Source: CALUOB01 sp944322305 (GTDB taxonomy: Bacteria > Actinomycetota > Coriobacteriia > Coriobacteriales > Coriobacteriaceae). Taken from it: a stretch of 64,000 nt of DNA. The stretch covers positions 1,178,001 through 1,242,000 of the forward strand of contig OZ007031.1 of assembly GCA_963931605.1 (NCBI GenBank). Direction: 5' to 3'. A program made the translations under genes and the position numbers. The notes under the pieces were generated by a model. The model saw nothing but the letters and a program-made list of their open reading frames with translations. It was not told the origin of the DNA and did no database searches. Shown in pieces: positions 14,292-22,673 of the stretch (its first letter is position 1; each line of letters starts with the position of its first letter).

Positions 14292-16127
14292 CTACTCGCT
14301 GGCGGGCGCGGAGGGCGCGCCGCCCTGGCCGTTCTGGCCGCCTTGGCCGCCGCTGCGGCGCCTGCGACGGCGACGCGGGCAGGAGGAACCGTCGCCCTCG
14401 GGCGCACCGGAGGCGTCCGGCGCCTGCCGCGGCGGACGGGAAGCACGCTCACCGGCGGCGCCTCCCTCGCGGCCCGGGGCCTGTCCCTGGCTCGCGCGGG
14501 TGTGCTGGCGGCGCGGGCGGCCCGTGCGCTCAGAGCGCTCGGAGCGGCTCTCGTCGGCGCGCGGGGCGTCGCCGGGGGCGCGATCGGCGCGCTTCTCGCC
14601 GCCCTTGTCGCCCGGGCGGCGGCGCGTCACGCGCACCTCCGACGAGGCGAGCTCCTCGGCAACCGAGGGGGTCTGCGGCTTGGACGCGCGCTTGTCCTGG
14701 GCCGGGGCGCCCGCCTGGCGCTGGCCCTCGGCCGGGCGCGCGGACTTGTGACGCCGGCGGCGCGACGGCTTGGCGGCGCCATCCTGCGCGGCGCGCGACG
14801 CCTCCGGGGCCTGAGCGGCGGCGTTGCCGCGCTTGCCGCCCTTGCGGGTGCGCTCGCGGCCCTCGGTGCCCTCTTCGGCCTTGCGGGTACGCTCGCGACG
14901 CGCGTCTTTCTGCGCGGCCTCGGCAAAGCTGCGGTTGAGATCCTCGCTTGTCACGTGGCGGCGACGACGGCGCGAGGACTTGTCGCCCTGGGCCTCTGCG
15001 GTCCGCGCGTCAGCACCCGCGGCTGCGGCGCCCTCGGCGCTGCGGCGGCGCGGCGTGCGCGCCTGCTGCGCCTGGCCGCGGCCCCCGCGCCCGCGCCCGG
15101 CTGCGCGCGCGGCTTCCTCCTCGCGCTGGCGACGGCGGCGCGGCGTCGGGCCCGAGCTGGCGATGCGGTCCGAGGCGTCCATGCCCGGCTGGGCCACGCG
15201 CCCCTCGGCGCGGTCGAGGTCGAGAAGCGCCAGGGCGATGTCGGGCGACTCGATCTTGTCGAGCACCGCGCGCGGCACGGTGTCGGGACGGCAGGTGCAG
15301 CCCTGCTCCTCGGCCTTCTTGCAGGCATCGGGCGAACACGTCATGTCACCCAGGTTGACGCGGAAGCTCTTGCCGTTCTCCAAGCGCAGCACCAGCTGCT
15401 CGCGCGGGGTGTCGTACTCCTGGATCTTGGCCTTGCCCAACGGCGTCTGGATCACGGCCTTCTTCTTGGGCGCGCGGCTCTTGAAGTCCTTGTACGCCTC
15501 GAACTCGTAGCGCAAGCAGCACATGAGGCGCCCGCACACGCCCGAGATCTTGGACGAGTTGAGCGGCAGGTCCTGCTCCTTGGCCATGCGGATGGACACG
15601 GGCTCGAACTGCCCGCCGAAGCGCGCGCAGCACAGCTCCTGGCCGCAGTGGGCGTAGCCGCCCACCAGGCGCGTCTCGTCGCGCACGCCGATCTGGCGCA
15701 TGTCCACGCGGATGTGGAAGAACGCCGAGAGATCCTTCACCAGCTGGCGGAAGTCCACGCGCTCCTCGGCCGCGAAGTAGAACACGGCCTTCTCGCCGCC
15801 GAAGAGGTACTCAACGGCCACGGGCTTCATATCCAGATGGTTCTTCTCGACCAAGCGGCGGAAGTCGTGCATGGAGGCCTCGCCGCGCTCGGCCAGGCCC
15901 TCAGCGAACTCGATGTCGTCGTCGGTGGCAATGCGCACGAGCGGCTTCAGGGGCGCGGAGAGCTCCTCGCGCGGAACCTCGAAGGGGTCGGCCGTGGCCA
16001 GGCCGATCTCGGTGCCACGCTCGGTGGTGCAGATGACGTGGTCGCCCTCCTCGGCGGGAACGCCCGCGGGATCGAACCACAGGTCCCGCGAGGCATAGGC
16101 GAACTTAACGGGTATGACTATCGGCAT
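14292..16127 (-). CDS. ricT: RicT/PSP1-domain protein with a very long basic tail
   Basis: A 611-residue protein. Residues 1-275 are the PSP1 domain of the RicT (YaaT) family: KFAYASRDLWFDP, HVICTTERGTEIG, DFRQLVKDLSAFFHIRVDMRQIGVRDE, and the Cys-rich CGQELCCARF, ISGVCGRLMCCLRYE and TCSPDACKKAEEQGCTC. In Bacillus, RicT is part of an Fe-S-containing complex that aids RNase Y and cell-fate decisions. The C-terminal 300 residues are a low-complexity tail of Arg, Ala, Glu and Gln ending in RRRRRRR- and Gly/Gln-rich runs, likely disordered and RNA-binding, and much longer than usual. The ATG at 16127 follows AAGGAAGGCGCT and overlaps holB by 10 bp. The holB-ricT pairing is common in Gram-positive bacteria. 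Confidence 0.9.
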   Translation of the reverse strand: MPIVIPVKFAYASRDLWFDPAGVPAEEGDHVICTTERGTEIGLATADPFEVPREELSAPLKPLVRIATDDDIEFAEGLAERGEASMHDFRRLVEKNHLDMKPVAVEYLFGGEKAVFYFAAEERVDFRQLVKDLSAFFHIRVDMRQIGVRDETRLVGGYAHCGQELCCARFGGQFEPVSIRMAKEQDLPLNSSKISGVCGRLMCCLRYEFEAYKDFKSRAPKKKAVIQTPLGKAKIQEYDTPREQLVLRLENGKSFRVNLGDMTCSPDACKKAEEQGCTCRPDTVPRAVLDKIESPDIALALLDLDRAEGRVAQPGMDASDRIASSGPTPRRRRQREEEAARAAGRGRGGRGQAQQARTPRRRSAEGAAAAGADARTAEAQGDKSSRRRRRHVTSEDLNRSFAEAAQKDARRERTRKAEEGTEGRERTRKGGKRGNAAAQAPEASRAAQDGAAKPSRRRRHKSARPAEGQRQAGAPAQDKRASKPQTPSVAEELASSEVRVTRRRPGDKGGEKRADRAPGDAPRADESRSERSERTGRPRRQHTRASQGQAPGREGGAAGERASRPPRQAPDASGAPEGDGSSCPRRRRRRRSGGQGGQNGQGGAPSAPASE

Positions 16128-17377
16128 AGCGCCTTCCTTAAATCGAACAGCATGACCTCCAAGGCCAGCTGGGGGGTAACGTTTTTGCGCACGCGCTCCT
16201 CGCACGCGGCCACCGCGTCCAAAGCGCCGGCGGCACCCGTCACAGACACGCGCTCGGCCAGGCGCCCCACCACTTCGGCAACGTCGGCGTTCACGGGCGC
16301 GTACGCGGGATCCTGCAGCTCCATCAGCACGTCGCGCAGAAGCGAGCGCGCCGCGGCCAGTATTTCCATGATACCCGAACGCTCGCGTGCCGTAAGCTCG
16401 CGCTTGTTGCGATCCTCGAGCTGCTTGACGGCCCCGCGGCTGAGGTAGTCGGCGCTTTGCTCGAGCTCGGCCTGCTGCGCGGCTTTCACCTCGGCAAGCG
16501 GCGCCTTGACGGCCTCGGTGATCTCGCGGGCAAAGGTGAGGATGTCGGCCTCGTCGGCAAGCGGCAGCGCGTCGAGGGCGCGCACCACGCTGCGGCGCGC
16601 CTCGCGGCGCTCGGCCGATTTGAGAAAGGACACGGCGCGCTCGGGGCTGCCCGCCACGGACACCGCCATGCGGCACGACGCCTCGTCCACGCCGGTGCGG
16701 CGCATCACCGCGCGCGCCGCCTCCTCGGGCGGCACCACGCGGAACGGCACCTGCTGGCAGCGCGACACGATAGTGGGCAGGATCACGTCGGCCGAGGTGC
16801 CCAGCAGCACGAACACCACGTGCTCCGGCGGCTCTTCCAGCGTTTTGAGCAGGGCGTTGGCGGCGCTGTCGTGCAGAAGGTCGCAGCTCTCGATGAGGTA
16901 GACCTTGCCGCGGGCGCGCACCGGGGCCAGCGCCACGTCGTCGAGCAGGTCGCGGATCTGGCTCACGAGGTAGCCCGTGGCGCTCTCGGGCGCCAGGCAG
17001 TGCACGTCGGGGTGGGTGCGGTGCGCCACGCGCCGGCAGGTGTCGCAGACCCCGCAGCCGCCCTCGTCGCACAAGACCGCCTGCGCGAAGGCCCACGCGG
17101 CGTCGAGCTTGCCCGAGCCGGGCGCGCCGAGGAAGAGGTACGCCTGCCCCACGCGGCCCGAGCTCACGGCGCGGGCGAGAAACTCCCGCACGCGCGGCTG
17201 GCCGGAAAGCTGGCTGAGCAGCCCGTTGGACGCGAGGGCCGGGGCCTGCGCCGGGACAGGCGCAGCGGACGCGGCGGCCGGGGCGGCGCTCGAAGCGGGC
17301 ACCGCCCCCGCCGGGCAAGGAGCGCCTGCCGTGCCTGCGCCGGTTACGTCTTGCGAGAAGGGCACGAAGCGCTCCAC
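16118..17377 (-). CDS. holB: DNA polymerase III delta' subunit
   Basis: A 419-residue clamp-loader subunit that opens the ring for beta-clamp loading. After an Ala/Pro-rich N-terminal extension of about 50 residues comes the AAA+ core: GQPRVREFLARAVSSGRVGQAYLFLG, P-loop-like GAPGSGKLD (residues 84-92), the zinc cysteines of CDEGGCGVCDTCRRV, and the sensor region SAANALLKTLEEPPEHVVFVLL followed by LPTIVSRCQQV. The P-loop lacks the canonical Thr/Ser after Lys, which is normal for delta', a subunit that does not hydrolyse ATP. Translation starts at GTG, directly adjacent to the tmk stop, so the tmk-holB-ricT genes are one operon. Confidence 0.93.
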   Translation of the reverse strand: MERFVPFSQDVTGAGTAGAPCPAGAVPASSAAPAAASAAPVPAQAPALASNGLLSQLSGQPRVREFLARAVSSGRVGQAYLFLGAPGSGKLDAAWAFAQAVLCDEGGCGVCDTCRRVAHRTHPDVHCLAPESATGYLVSQIRDLLDDVALAPVRARGKVYLIESCDLLHDSAANALLKTLEEPPEHVVFVLLGTSADVILPTIVSRCQQVPFRVVPPEEAARAVMRRTGVDEASCRMAVSVAGSPERAVSFLKSAERREARRSVVRALDALPLADEADILTFAREITEAVKAPLAEVKAAQQAELEQSADYLSRGAVKQLEDRNKRELTARERSGIMEILAAARSLLRDVLMELQDPAYAPVNADVAEVVGRLAERVSVTGAAGALDAVAACEERVRKNVTPQLALEVMLFDLRKALCR

Positions 17378-18124
17378 CTAGGCCACCCCCTGCACCTTGA
17401 CGGTGTCATCGGCCGCTGCGGGCGCGCCTTCAGCCTCCGCGAGCGCCTGCGCGCGGGCCGCCGCGTCAACGGACATGCCGAGCGCGCGCTCAACCTCCGC
17501 GCAGGTGCGCTCCAGCACCGCCGCGACGCTGCCCCGCGCGTCGACCGTATGCACGCGCACCGGCTCGGTGGCCGCCACCGCAGCGAAGCCCTCGGCCACG
17601 CGCTCCTGGTAGGCAAGGCCCTTGGCCTCCATGCGGTCGGCCGCAGCGCGGGCGTAAGCGCGTCGGTGCGCCTCGGCCACCGGCAGCTCGTAGACCAGCG
17701 TGAGGTCGGGATGGCAGCCAGCCACCGCCAGCTCGTTGGCGGCGCGCACCGTGTCGGCGCCCAAGCCAGCGGCGTAGCCCTGGTAGGCTGTGGTGGAATC
17801 GTAGAAGCGGTCGCAGACCACGGTGACCCCTGCGGCGAGCGCAGGCGCAATGACCTCGTGCACCAGCTGGGCACGAGCCGCTTCATACAGCAAAAGCTCG
17901 CAGGTGGCGCTCATGTTCGCGTTAGCGGGATCCAGCAAAAGGCCGCGGATCTTCTCAGACAGCTCAACGCCGCCGGGTTCGCGCAGCAGCAGCACGGTGC
18001 AGCCTGCCAGCTCGAGCGCGCGGGCCAACAAGCGCGCCTGCGTGCTCTTGCCACAGCCGTCCACGCCCTCGAGCGTGACGAGGCGCCCCGCGGCGCCCAG
18101 ATGCTGATCTGCGCTCTTATCCAC
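17378..18124 (-). CDS. tmk: Thymidylate kinase
   Basis: A 248-residue dTMP kinase making dTDP for DNA synthesis. The P-loop is TLEGVDGCGKSTQARLL near residues 17-33. The DR(Y/F/H) motif is VVCDRFYDSTTAYQGYAAGL. The dTMP-binding EPGG is LLREPGGVELSEKIRGLLLD, and the LID has RMEAKGLAYQERVAEGF. A C-terminal extension of about 45 residues goes beyond the usual 205-215. The GTG at 18124 with upstream GAGAGGGACGGCA is preferred over an ATG 21 codons further up, which has no clear binding site. It is the first gene of tmk-holB-ricT. Confidence 0.92.
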   Translation of the reverse strand: MDKSADQHLGAAGRLVTLEGVDGCGKSTQARLLARALELAGCTVLLLREPGGVELSEKIRGLLLDPANANMSATCELLLYEAARAQLVHEVIAPALAAGVTVVCDRFYDSTTAYQGYAAGLGADTVRAANELAVAGCHPDLTLVYELPVAEAHRRAYARAAADRMEAKGLAYQERVAEGFAAVAATEPVRVHTVDARGSVAAVLERTCAEVERALGMSVDAAARAQALAEAEGAPAAADDTVKVQGVA

Positions 18125-18527
18125 TGCCGTCCCTCTCGACGCGTATGCCCGGCACCTGAACGACGCCGGCTGCATGGCCATACGCACTTAATAATACGGC
18201 ATGAACAAGCAGGTAACGAAACTTCCTCAGCCGTGCCGCGTCCCAAAATAGGAGACATGGAGGCGGGTACTAGAGAGACGCCTGCCAAGGCATCCCGCTC
18301 GTCCGGTAACCCGCGCACGACCCGCCTACGAGGCCGGCAAAATCTGCATGCAGTCAAAATCTGTATGCAGCAGAAATCCTCGGCGTGTCCCTCGTCGTGC
18401 GAAGTGCTGCCGAGCAAGCAACATCAAACGCGATGCTCGTCCAGCTAGGCAAACGGCGCCTGCAATCCGGACGGACCGTGCGACATGCCCCAGCGACTCT
18501 GACATACCTATTCGCCCAGGAATAGCT
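18125..18527. other. Non-coding gap with short GCATGCAG repeats
   Basis: No gene is supported. At 18343-18375 AAATCTGCATGCAG and AAATCTGTATGCAG stand 18 bp apart; the first contains the perfect palindrome CTGCATGCAG. The word resembles the GCATGC-based array at 40.0-40.25 kb. Short overlapping frames here are Arg/Cys-rich and lack family features. Confidence 0.45.
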
Positions 18528-18869
18528 TCACCACACCTTCGAAGCCCACGACACGCGCGCCACCGGCACCGGCACAAACGAACCCGCCCGCGCAAACACA
18601 TTGGGCCCGTCAAACGCCTCGCACCGCACCATGGTGCCCCAATCGGCTGCCGACACCGAGCCGCCCGCCGTTTTGAGCTGCTGAGCAGCGCGTTCAACGC
18701 CGGATGCAGCCGTTCGCAATCACATCTGCGTAGGCGCATAGCAGCGGCAGCCGGCATCGGTGGTAACAGCGGAGTGAAACAGCCCGATTCTGTCGTAGCG
18801 AACAAGCGTCTGACGCACGAGGCCAAACGTCTGCGCCATCTCGCTCACCGCATGCCAGCCGCCGTTCAT
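18528..18869 (-). pseudogene. MerR-family regulator remnant with in-frame stop
   Basis: Starting at ATG 18869 the minus strand encodes MNGGWHAVSEMAQTFGLVRQ, then TLVRYDRIGLFHSA and a stop at 18720-18722 after YAPTQM. This is the first 49 residues of a MerR winged-helix domain (EMAQTFGL, RQTLVRYDRIGLF, CRCYAPTQ in place of the usual YRYYxxxQ). The same reading frame then continues for 63 codons (AASGVERAAQQLKTAGGSV, then WGTMVRCEAFDGP) to 18528. It resembles the effector part of such regulators but lacks most of the recognition and dimerisation helices. It is best read as a gene damaged by an internal deletion and a stop. Confidence 0.6.
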
Positions 18870-18898
18870 ACCGCCCCTCCGATCTTGGCCCCGGCTTC

Positions 18899-18931
18899 AA
18901 AAACGGGCGAGAAGCTGTCGCCTCTCGCCCG
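18899..18931 (-). terminator. Terminator of topA
   Basis: CGGGCGAGA (18904-18912) pairs with TCTCGCCCG (18923-18931). On the minus strand the stem is followed by a run of T (18899-18903). It lies seven bases past the topA stop. Confidence 0.85.
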
Positions 18932-18937
18932 TGGGCT

Positions 18938-21556
18938 TTACTTCTTTGCGACGGCCTTTTTAGTCGTCGTCTTGTTGGAGGTGCTCTTGGAGGTGCTCTT
19001 TTTGGCGGGTGCCTTCTTGGCGCCCGCAGCCTTCTTGGCCGCACCGCCCTTCTTGGCCGCCCCCGCGCGCCCGCGCCCGCGGGCCGGCTTCTTCTCCTTG
19101 CCCGGGCAGTCCATGTTCACGCAGAGCTTCCAGGGGCCGCGCGCGGTCTCAACCACCACCAGCGGCGCGCCGCAGTCGGGGCACGTCTCACCCGTGGCCG
19201 AAAGCTTGCCGCGCTGGGGCAGCGGGTAGCTCGTGCCGCACTCGTCGTAGTTCTCGCAGCGGATGAAGCGCTTGCCGGTGCGCTCGGACTTGTGGGCTAT
19301 GAGCTTGCCGGTGCGCCCCGCCGCGGCGCAGGCGGCGCACTCGCCCACCACCACGTCGGGCTCGAAGTTGGTGGGGCACTTGGGGTTCACGCACATCTCG
19401 TAGGCCCGCTGGCGGAACGGTTGGCACTTGATGCGCGGCGCGCCGCACTCCGGGCACACGCCCGCATCGCCCTCGATGGGGCTCACGCGCACGCCGCTGG
19501 GCACCGGGTAGGTCACGTCGCAGTCCGGCCAGCCCATGCAGCCGATGAAGCTGCCGCGCGTCTTGGCGCTCGACTTCATCACCAGGTCCTTGCCGCACTT
19601 GGGGCATACGCCCACCTTGGCGTCGGCCGTCACCGCGTCCGAGATGGCCTCGCCCAAGTCGTCCTTGTGCTCTATGAGCGCGTCCATCATGCCGGCGAGC
19701 AGCGCGCGGGAGTGGTAGACCACCTGATCCTGGGTGTCCTTGCCCTCGGCGACCTTGGTCATGTCCTGCTCGAGCTCGCTGGTCATCTCGGGCGTGGTGA
19801 TGCGCGGCGCGTAGGTGTGCAACGCGTCGATGATAGCCATGCCCAGCTGGCTCGGCTCGATGGGGCCGTTCTGCTCGCCCTTGAAGTACTTCACCTGGTA
19901 GAGGCGCTCGATGATGCTGGCGCGCGTGGACTTGGTGCCCAAGCCGCGCTTCTCCATCTCCTGCACCAGGCGCCCCTGGGAGTAGCGCGCCGGCGGCTCG
20001 GTCTGCTTGGCCTCGAGCGTCAGGTTGCGCACGGCCACGGTGTCGCCCTCGGCAAGGGCCGGGAGCTGCTCGTCCCTCTTGAGGCCGTAGGGGTACACCG
20101 CGCGGAAGCCCGGCACCTTGAGCACGTCGCCCGAGGCCTGGAAGGGCTCGCCGGCCACGTCGAGCGCAAGCTTGGTGCCCTCGATCACGGCGGGGTCGGA
20201 CAGCGTTGCCAGGAAGCGGCGCGCCACCAGGTTGTAGAGCTTCCACTTTGCGGGCTCCATCTGGTCGGGCGTGGCCGCCGCCGTGGGGTAGATGGGCGGG
20301 TGGTCGGTCGTCTCGGTTTTGCCGCGGGTGGCCGTGAGCTTGTCGCGCCCCAGCAGCTGCTGGCAGGCTTCGTGGTAGATGGGCGAGGCGCCCAGCGCGC
20401 GCAGGGTCTCGCGCAGGTCGAGCGAGCGGGGGTACACCGTGTTGTCGACGCGCGGGTAGCTGATGAGGCCGTCCATGTACAGGCTTTCGGCCAAGCGCAT
20501 GGTGCGCGCCGGGCTCAGGCCCTCGGCGGCCGCGGCGGCCTGCAGCGAGGTGGTGTTGAACGGAGCCGGCGGACGCTGGGTGCGGCTCTTCTTGACCACG
20601 CTCACAACCGTGGCGGTGCGGGCGCCCTCCACGTGCGTGAAAGCCGTCTCGGCGGCCTTCTGCTCAGTGAAGCGCCCCTGGGTGTGGGCGATCTTGAAGA
20701 GTGCGGCGTCATCGTCCGCGTCGGCGTCCTTCTCGGCCGCCTCGCCGCCGATGACCCAGTAGTCCTCGGGCTTGAAGGCCAAGCGCTCGCGCTCGCGCTC
20801 AACCACCAGGGCGAGCGTGGGGGTCTGCACGCGACCGGCCGAGCGCACGTTGCCGAAACCGCCGAACTTGGCCATGGTGAGGTAGCGCGTGAGCGCCGCG
20901 CCCCAGATGAGGTCGATGTACTGGCGGCTCTCGCCGGCGTCGGCCAGGTCTTGGTCGAGCTCAACCAGGTTGGCGAAGGCGTGGTCGATCTCGCCCTTGG
21001 TAAAGGCGCTGTAGCGCGCGCGGCTCACCGGCACGTCGGGTGCCACCTCGCGCACCATGGCGAGCGCGTCCGAGCCGATAAGCTCGCCCTCGCGGTCGAA
21101 GTCCGTGCCGATAACCACGGAGTCGGCCTTCTTGGCGAGGTTCTTGAGCGCGCGGATGATCTCCTTCTCGGCGGGGAGCTTCTCGATGGGCGCCCACACC
21201 AGGTACGGCAGGCTCGGAACCTTCCACCCCTTAATGTCGATGCCGTCTTTGAGGAACGGCTTGCGCTTGGTGTCGTACGGCGGGCGGGGCAGGCCGTCGG
21301 GCACGTCGGCCGGCATGACCTCGCCCTCCTGGCTCACCGCGTACCAGCCCTGGTTCTTGTCGAACTTGAGCTCGGTGGGGAAATCCGGCGCCAAGATGTG
21401 GCCGCGCAATCCGATGGTGACCCAGTCCTCGCCCTCATGGGTGAAGCGGTAGACCGGCGTGTTGTAGACCTTGTCGGCCTTGGGCTTGCCGACGGTGGAC
21501 AAGAGCCGCGCGATCTGCTGCGCGGCGTCGTTCTTCTCGGTGATGACGAGCTTCAC
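18938..21556 (-). CDS. topA: DNA topoisomerase I (type IA)
   Basis: An 872-residue type IA topoisomerase relaxing negative supercoils. The TOPRIM part has KLVITEKNDAAQQIARLL at the start and VVIGTDFDREGELIG near residue 150. RSAGRVQTPTLALVV lies near 240, and the active-site Tyr is in ISYPRVDNTVYP near residue 367. Four C-terminal zinc-finger units follow from about residue 640: CPKCGKDL...CMGWPDC, CPECGAPRIKC...CVNPKC, CAACAAAGRTG...CENYDEC and CPDCGAP...CVNMDC. The last 45 residues are a Lys/Ala/Ser/Thr-rich basic tail, as in many actinobacterial TopA proteins. The GTG start follows AAGGAGCTTTCC. It is monocistronic with its own terminator. Confidence 0.95.
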   Translation of the reverse strand: MKLVITEKNDAAQQIARLLSTVGKPKADKVYNTPVYRFTHEGEDWVTIGLRGHILAPDFPTELKFDKNQGWYAVSQEGEVMPADVPDGLPRPPYDTKRKPFLKDGIDIKGWKVPSLPYLVWAPIEKLPAEKEIIRALKNLAKKADSVVIGTDFDREGELIGSDALAMVREVAPDVPVSRARYSAFTKGEIDHAFANLVELDQDLADAGESRQYIDLIWGAALTRYLTMAKFGGFGNVRSAGRVQTPTLALVVERERERLAFKPEDYWVIGGEAAEKDADADDDAALFKIAHTQGRFTEQKAAETAFTHVEGARTATVVSVVKKSRTQRPPAPFNTTSLQAAAAAEGLSPARTMRLAESLYMDGLISYPRVDNTVYPRSLDLRETLRALGASPIYHEACQQLLGRDKLTATRGKTETTDHPPIYPTAAATPDQMEPAKWKLYNLVARRFLATLSDPAVIEGTKLALDVAGEPFQASGDVLKVPGFRAVYPYGLKRDEQLPALAEGDTVAVRNLTLEAKQTEPPARYSQGRLVQEMEKRGLGTKSTRASIIERLYQVKYFKGEQNGPIEPSQLGMAIIDALHTYAPRITTPEMTSELEQDMTKVAEGKDTQDQVVYHSRALLAGMMDALIEHKDDLGEAISDAVTADAKVGVCPKCGKDLVMKSSAKTRGSFIGCMGWPDCDVTYPVPSGVRVSPIEGDAGVCPECGAPRIKCQPFRQRAYEMCVNPKCPTNFEPDVVVGECAACAAAGRTGKLIAHKSERTGKRFIRCENYDECGTSYPLPQRGKLSATGETCPDCGAPLVVVETARGPWKLCVNMDCPGKEKKPARGRGRAGAAKKGGAAKKAAGAKKAPAKKSTSKSTSNKTTTKKAVAKK

Positions 21557-21909
21557 GGAAAGCTCCTTCTCGCGTCATGCTTGCGCTGTCTGTTGCCGGA
21601 CAGTATAAGCGAGTTGACGCGGGTTTGCGCAGTTTGCGCAAAAACGCCGCCGATCAGCACGCTAAGTCGCGCGCTCGCGGGGCGTGCGGCGTCGGGCACT
21701 TCTGCTAGCAGATCTTGCTGATAAAAACGCTCCGCTTGCATTCCTTGTTGCCCTAGGGCCCGAAAAGGGGCTGTTAGAGGAAGGAAATGCAAGCGGAGCA
21801 TCCGTACGTGAAATATGTGCAAGCGGAACTTCAGCGGGAGACAAATGCGCAAGTGGAACGCAAGCGACCCTGTAGGGTTGCGCAGCGTCCACACAGGGCG
21901 CCGCAGCGG
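21557..21909. repeat. Intergenic inverted repeat and AAGCGGAAC direct-repeat array
   Basis: No gene is supported. GCTCCGCTTGCATTCCTT (21729-21746) is inverted at 21781-21799 with one extra base, giving a 71-bp hairpin. The right arm begins a degenerate direct repeat: TGCAAGCGGAGCAT (21788), TGCAAGCGGAACTT (about 21818) and GCGCAAGTGGAACG (about 21849), spaced 30-31 bp. The second unit is close to TGCATGCGGAACTTC in the array at 40.2 kb. Confidence 0.6.
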
Positions 21910-22587
21910 CTACGCGCGAGCGGCTTCGATCTGCTCGGCGAGCCAGGCGCACCACGCGTCCATCCCGTCGCCCTTGGTGGCGCTGACCGAGAAGCGCGGC
22001 GCGGCGGGGTTGAGGTCGTCGAGCACGGCGTTGTAGGCGTCCAGGTCGAAGTCGAAGGCGGGCGCCACGTCGACCTTGTTGAGCAAAAGGGCGCCTGCGT
22101 GCTGGAAGATGCCCGGGTACTTCACCGGCTTGTCGTCGCCCTCGGGCACGGAGAGGATCATGATGGCGAGGTTCTCACCCAGATCGAAGTCCACCGGGCA
22201 TACGAGGTTGCCCACGTTCTCGATGAAGATCACGTCGATGGCGTCGAGCCCCACGCCGGCGTCAAGGGCGTCCACCGCCTGGCTGATCATGTTGCCCTCG
22301 AGGTGGCACAAACCGCCGGTGTTGATCTGCACGGCTGGGAGCCCCGCCTCCTTCATGGTGACGGCGTCCACGTCCGAGGCGATATCGCCCTCGATCACGG
22401 CGCAGCGGTAGCGGTCGCGCAAGCGCTCGTTGGTGGCCAGGATCGTGGAGGTCTTGCCGGAGCCCGGGCTCGAGAGCACGTTCACCACGTACACCTGGTG
22501 CGCGCGGAAACGCTCGCGGAGCTCGGTAGCCAGGCGCTCGTTGCGCGAGAGCATGGAGGTTTCGATGGAAACGGTCTTCTCAGCCAT
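21910..22587 (-). CDS. hypB: Hydrogenase nickel-incorporation GTPase HypB
   Basis: A 225-residue SIMIBI GTPase that with HypA delivers Ni to [NiFe] hydrogenase precursors or to urease. The P-loop is NVLSSPGSGKTSTIL (about residues 36-50). VIEGDIASDVDA, INTGGLCHLEGNMI, FIENVGNLVCPVDFDLGE and LLLNKVDVAP (NKxD, guanine specificity) are all in place. The metal-site Cys and His of GGLCHLE are present. The N-terminal CxxCGC nickel site of E. coli HypB and any His-rich stretch are absent, as in many HypB proteins. It lies downstream of hypA on the same strand. No hydrogenase or other hyp genes are in the window. Confidence 0.94.
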   Translation of the reverse strand: MAEKTVSIETSMLSRNERLATELRERFRAHQVYVVNVLSSPGSGKTSTILATNERLRDRYRCAVIEGDIASDVDAVTMKEAGLPAVQINTGGLCHLEGNMISQAVDALDAGVGLDAIDVIFIENVGNLVCPVDFDLGENLAIMILSVPEGDDKPVKYPGIFQHAGALLLNKVDVAPAFDFDLDAYNAVLDDLNPAAPRFSVSATKGDGMDAWCAWLAEQIEAARA

Positions 22588-22673
22588 GGAGTTTCCTTTC
22601 GCTGCGCCACATGAGGCCGGGCCTGTTTTGGCGCTTTGTCTTACGAAATGAAATGCGCCAAACTAAGCACGGC
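22588..22673. repeat. hypA-hypB spacer with repeated TTTGGCGC units
   Basis: GGCCTGTTTTGGCGC (22619-22633) and GGCCTAATTTGGCGC (about 22671-22685) are near-identical direct repeats, the second overlapping the hypA 3' end. Between them an inverted GCGCCAAAC pairs with the first to form a hairpin. It could attenuate hypB transcription. Confidence 0.5.

Noticed and set aside
18326..18826. 166-codon Arg/Cys-rich frame overlapping the MerR remnant
   Set aside because: The overlapping frame with MerR sequence explains the region; this frame has no recognisable content.
19292..21721. Long open frame on the plus strand opposite topA
   Set aside because: The composition is biased and free of motifs, while the minus strand encodes a complete TopA.
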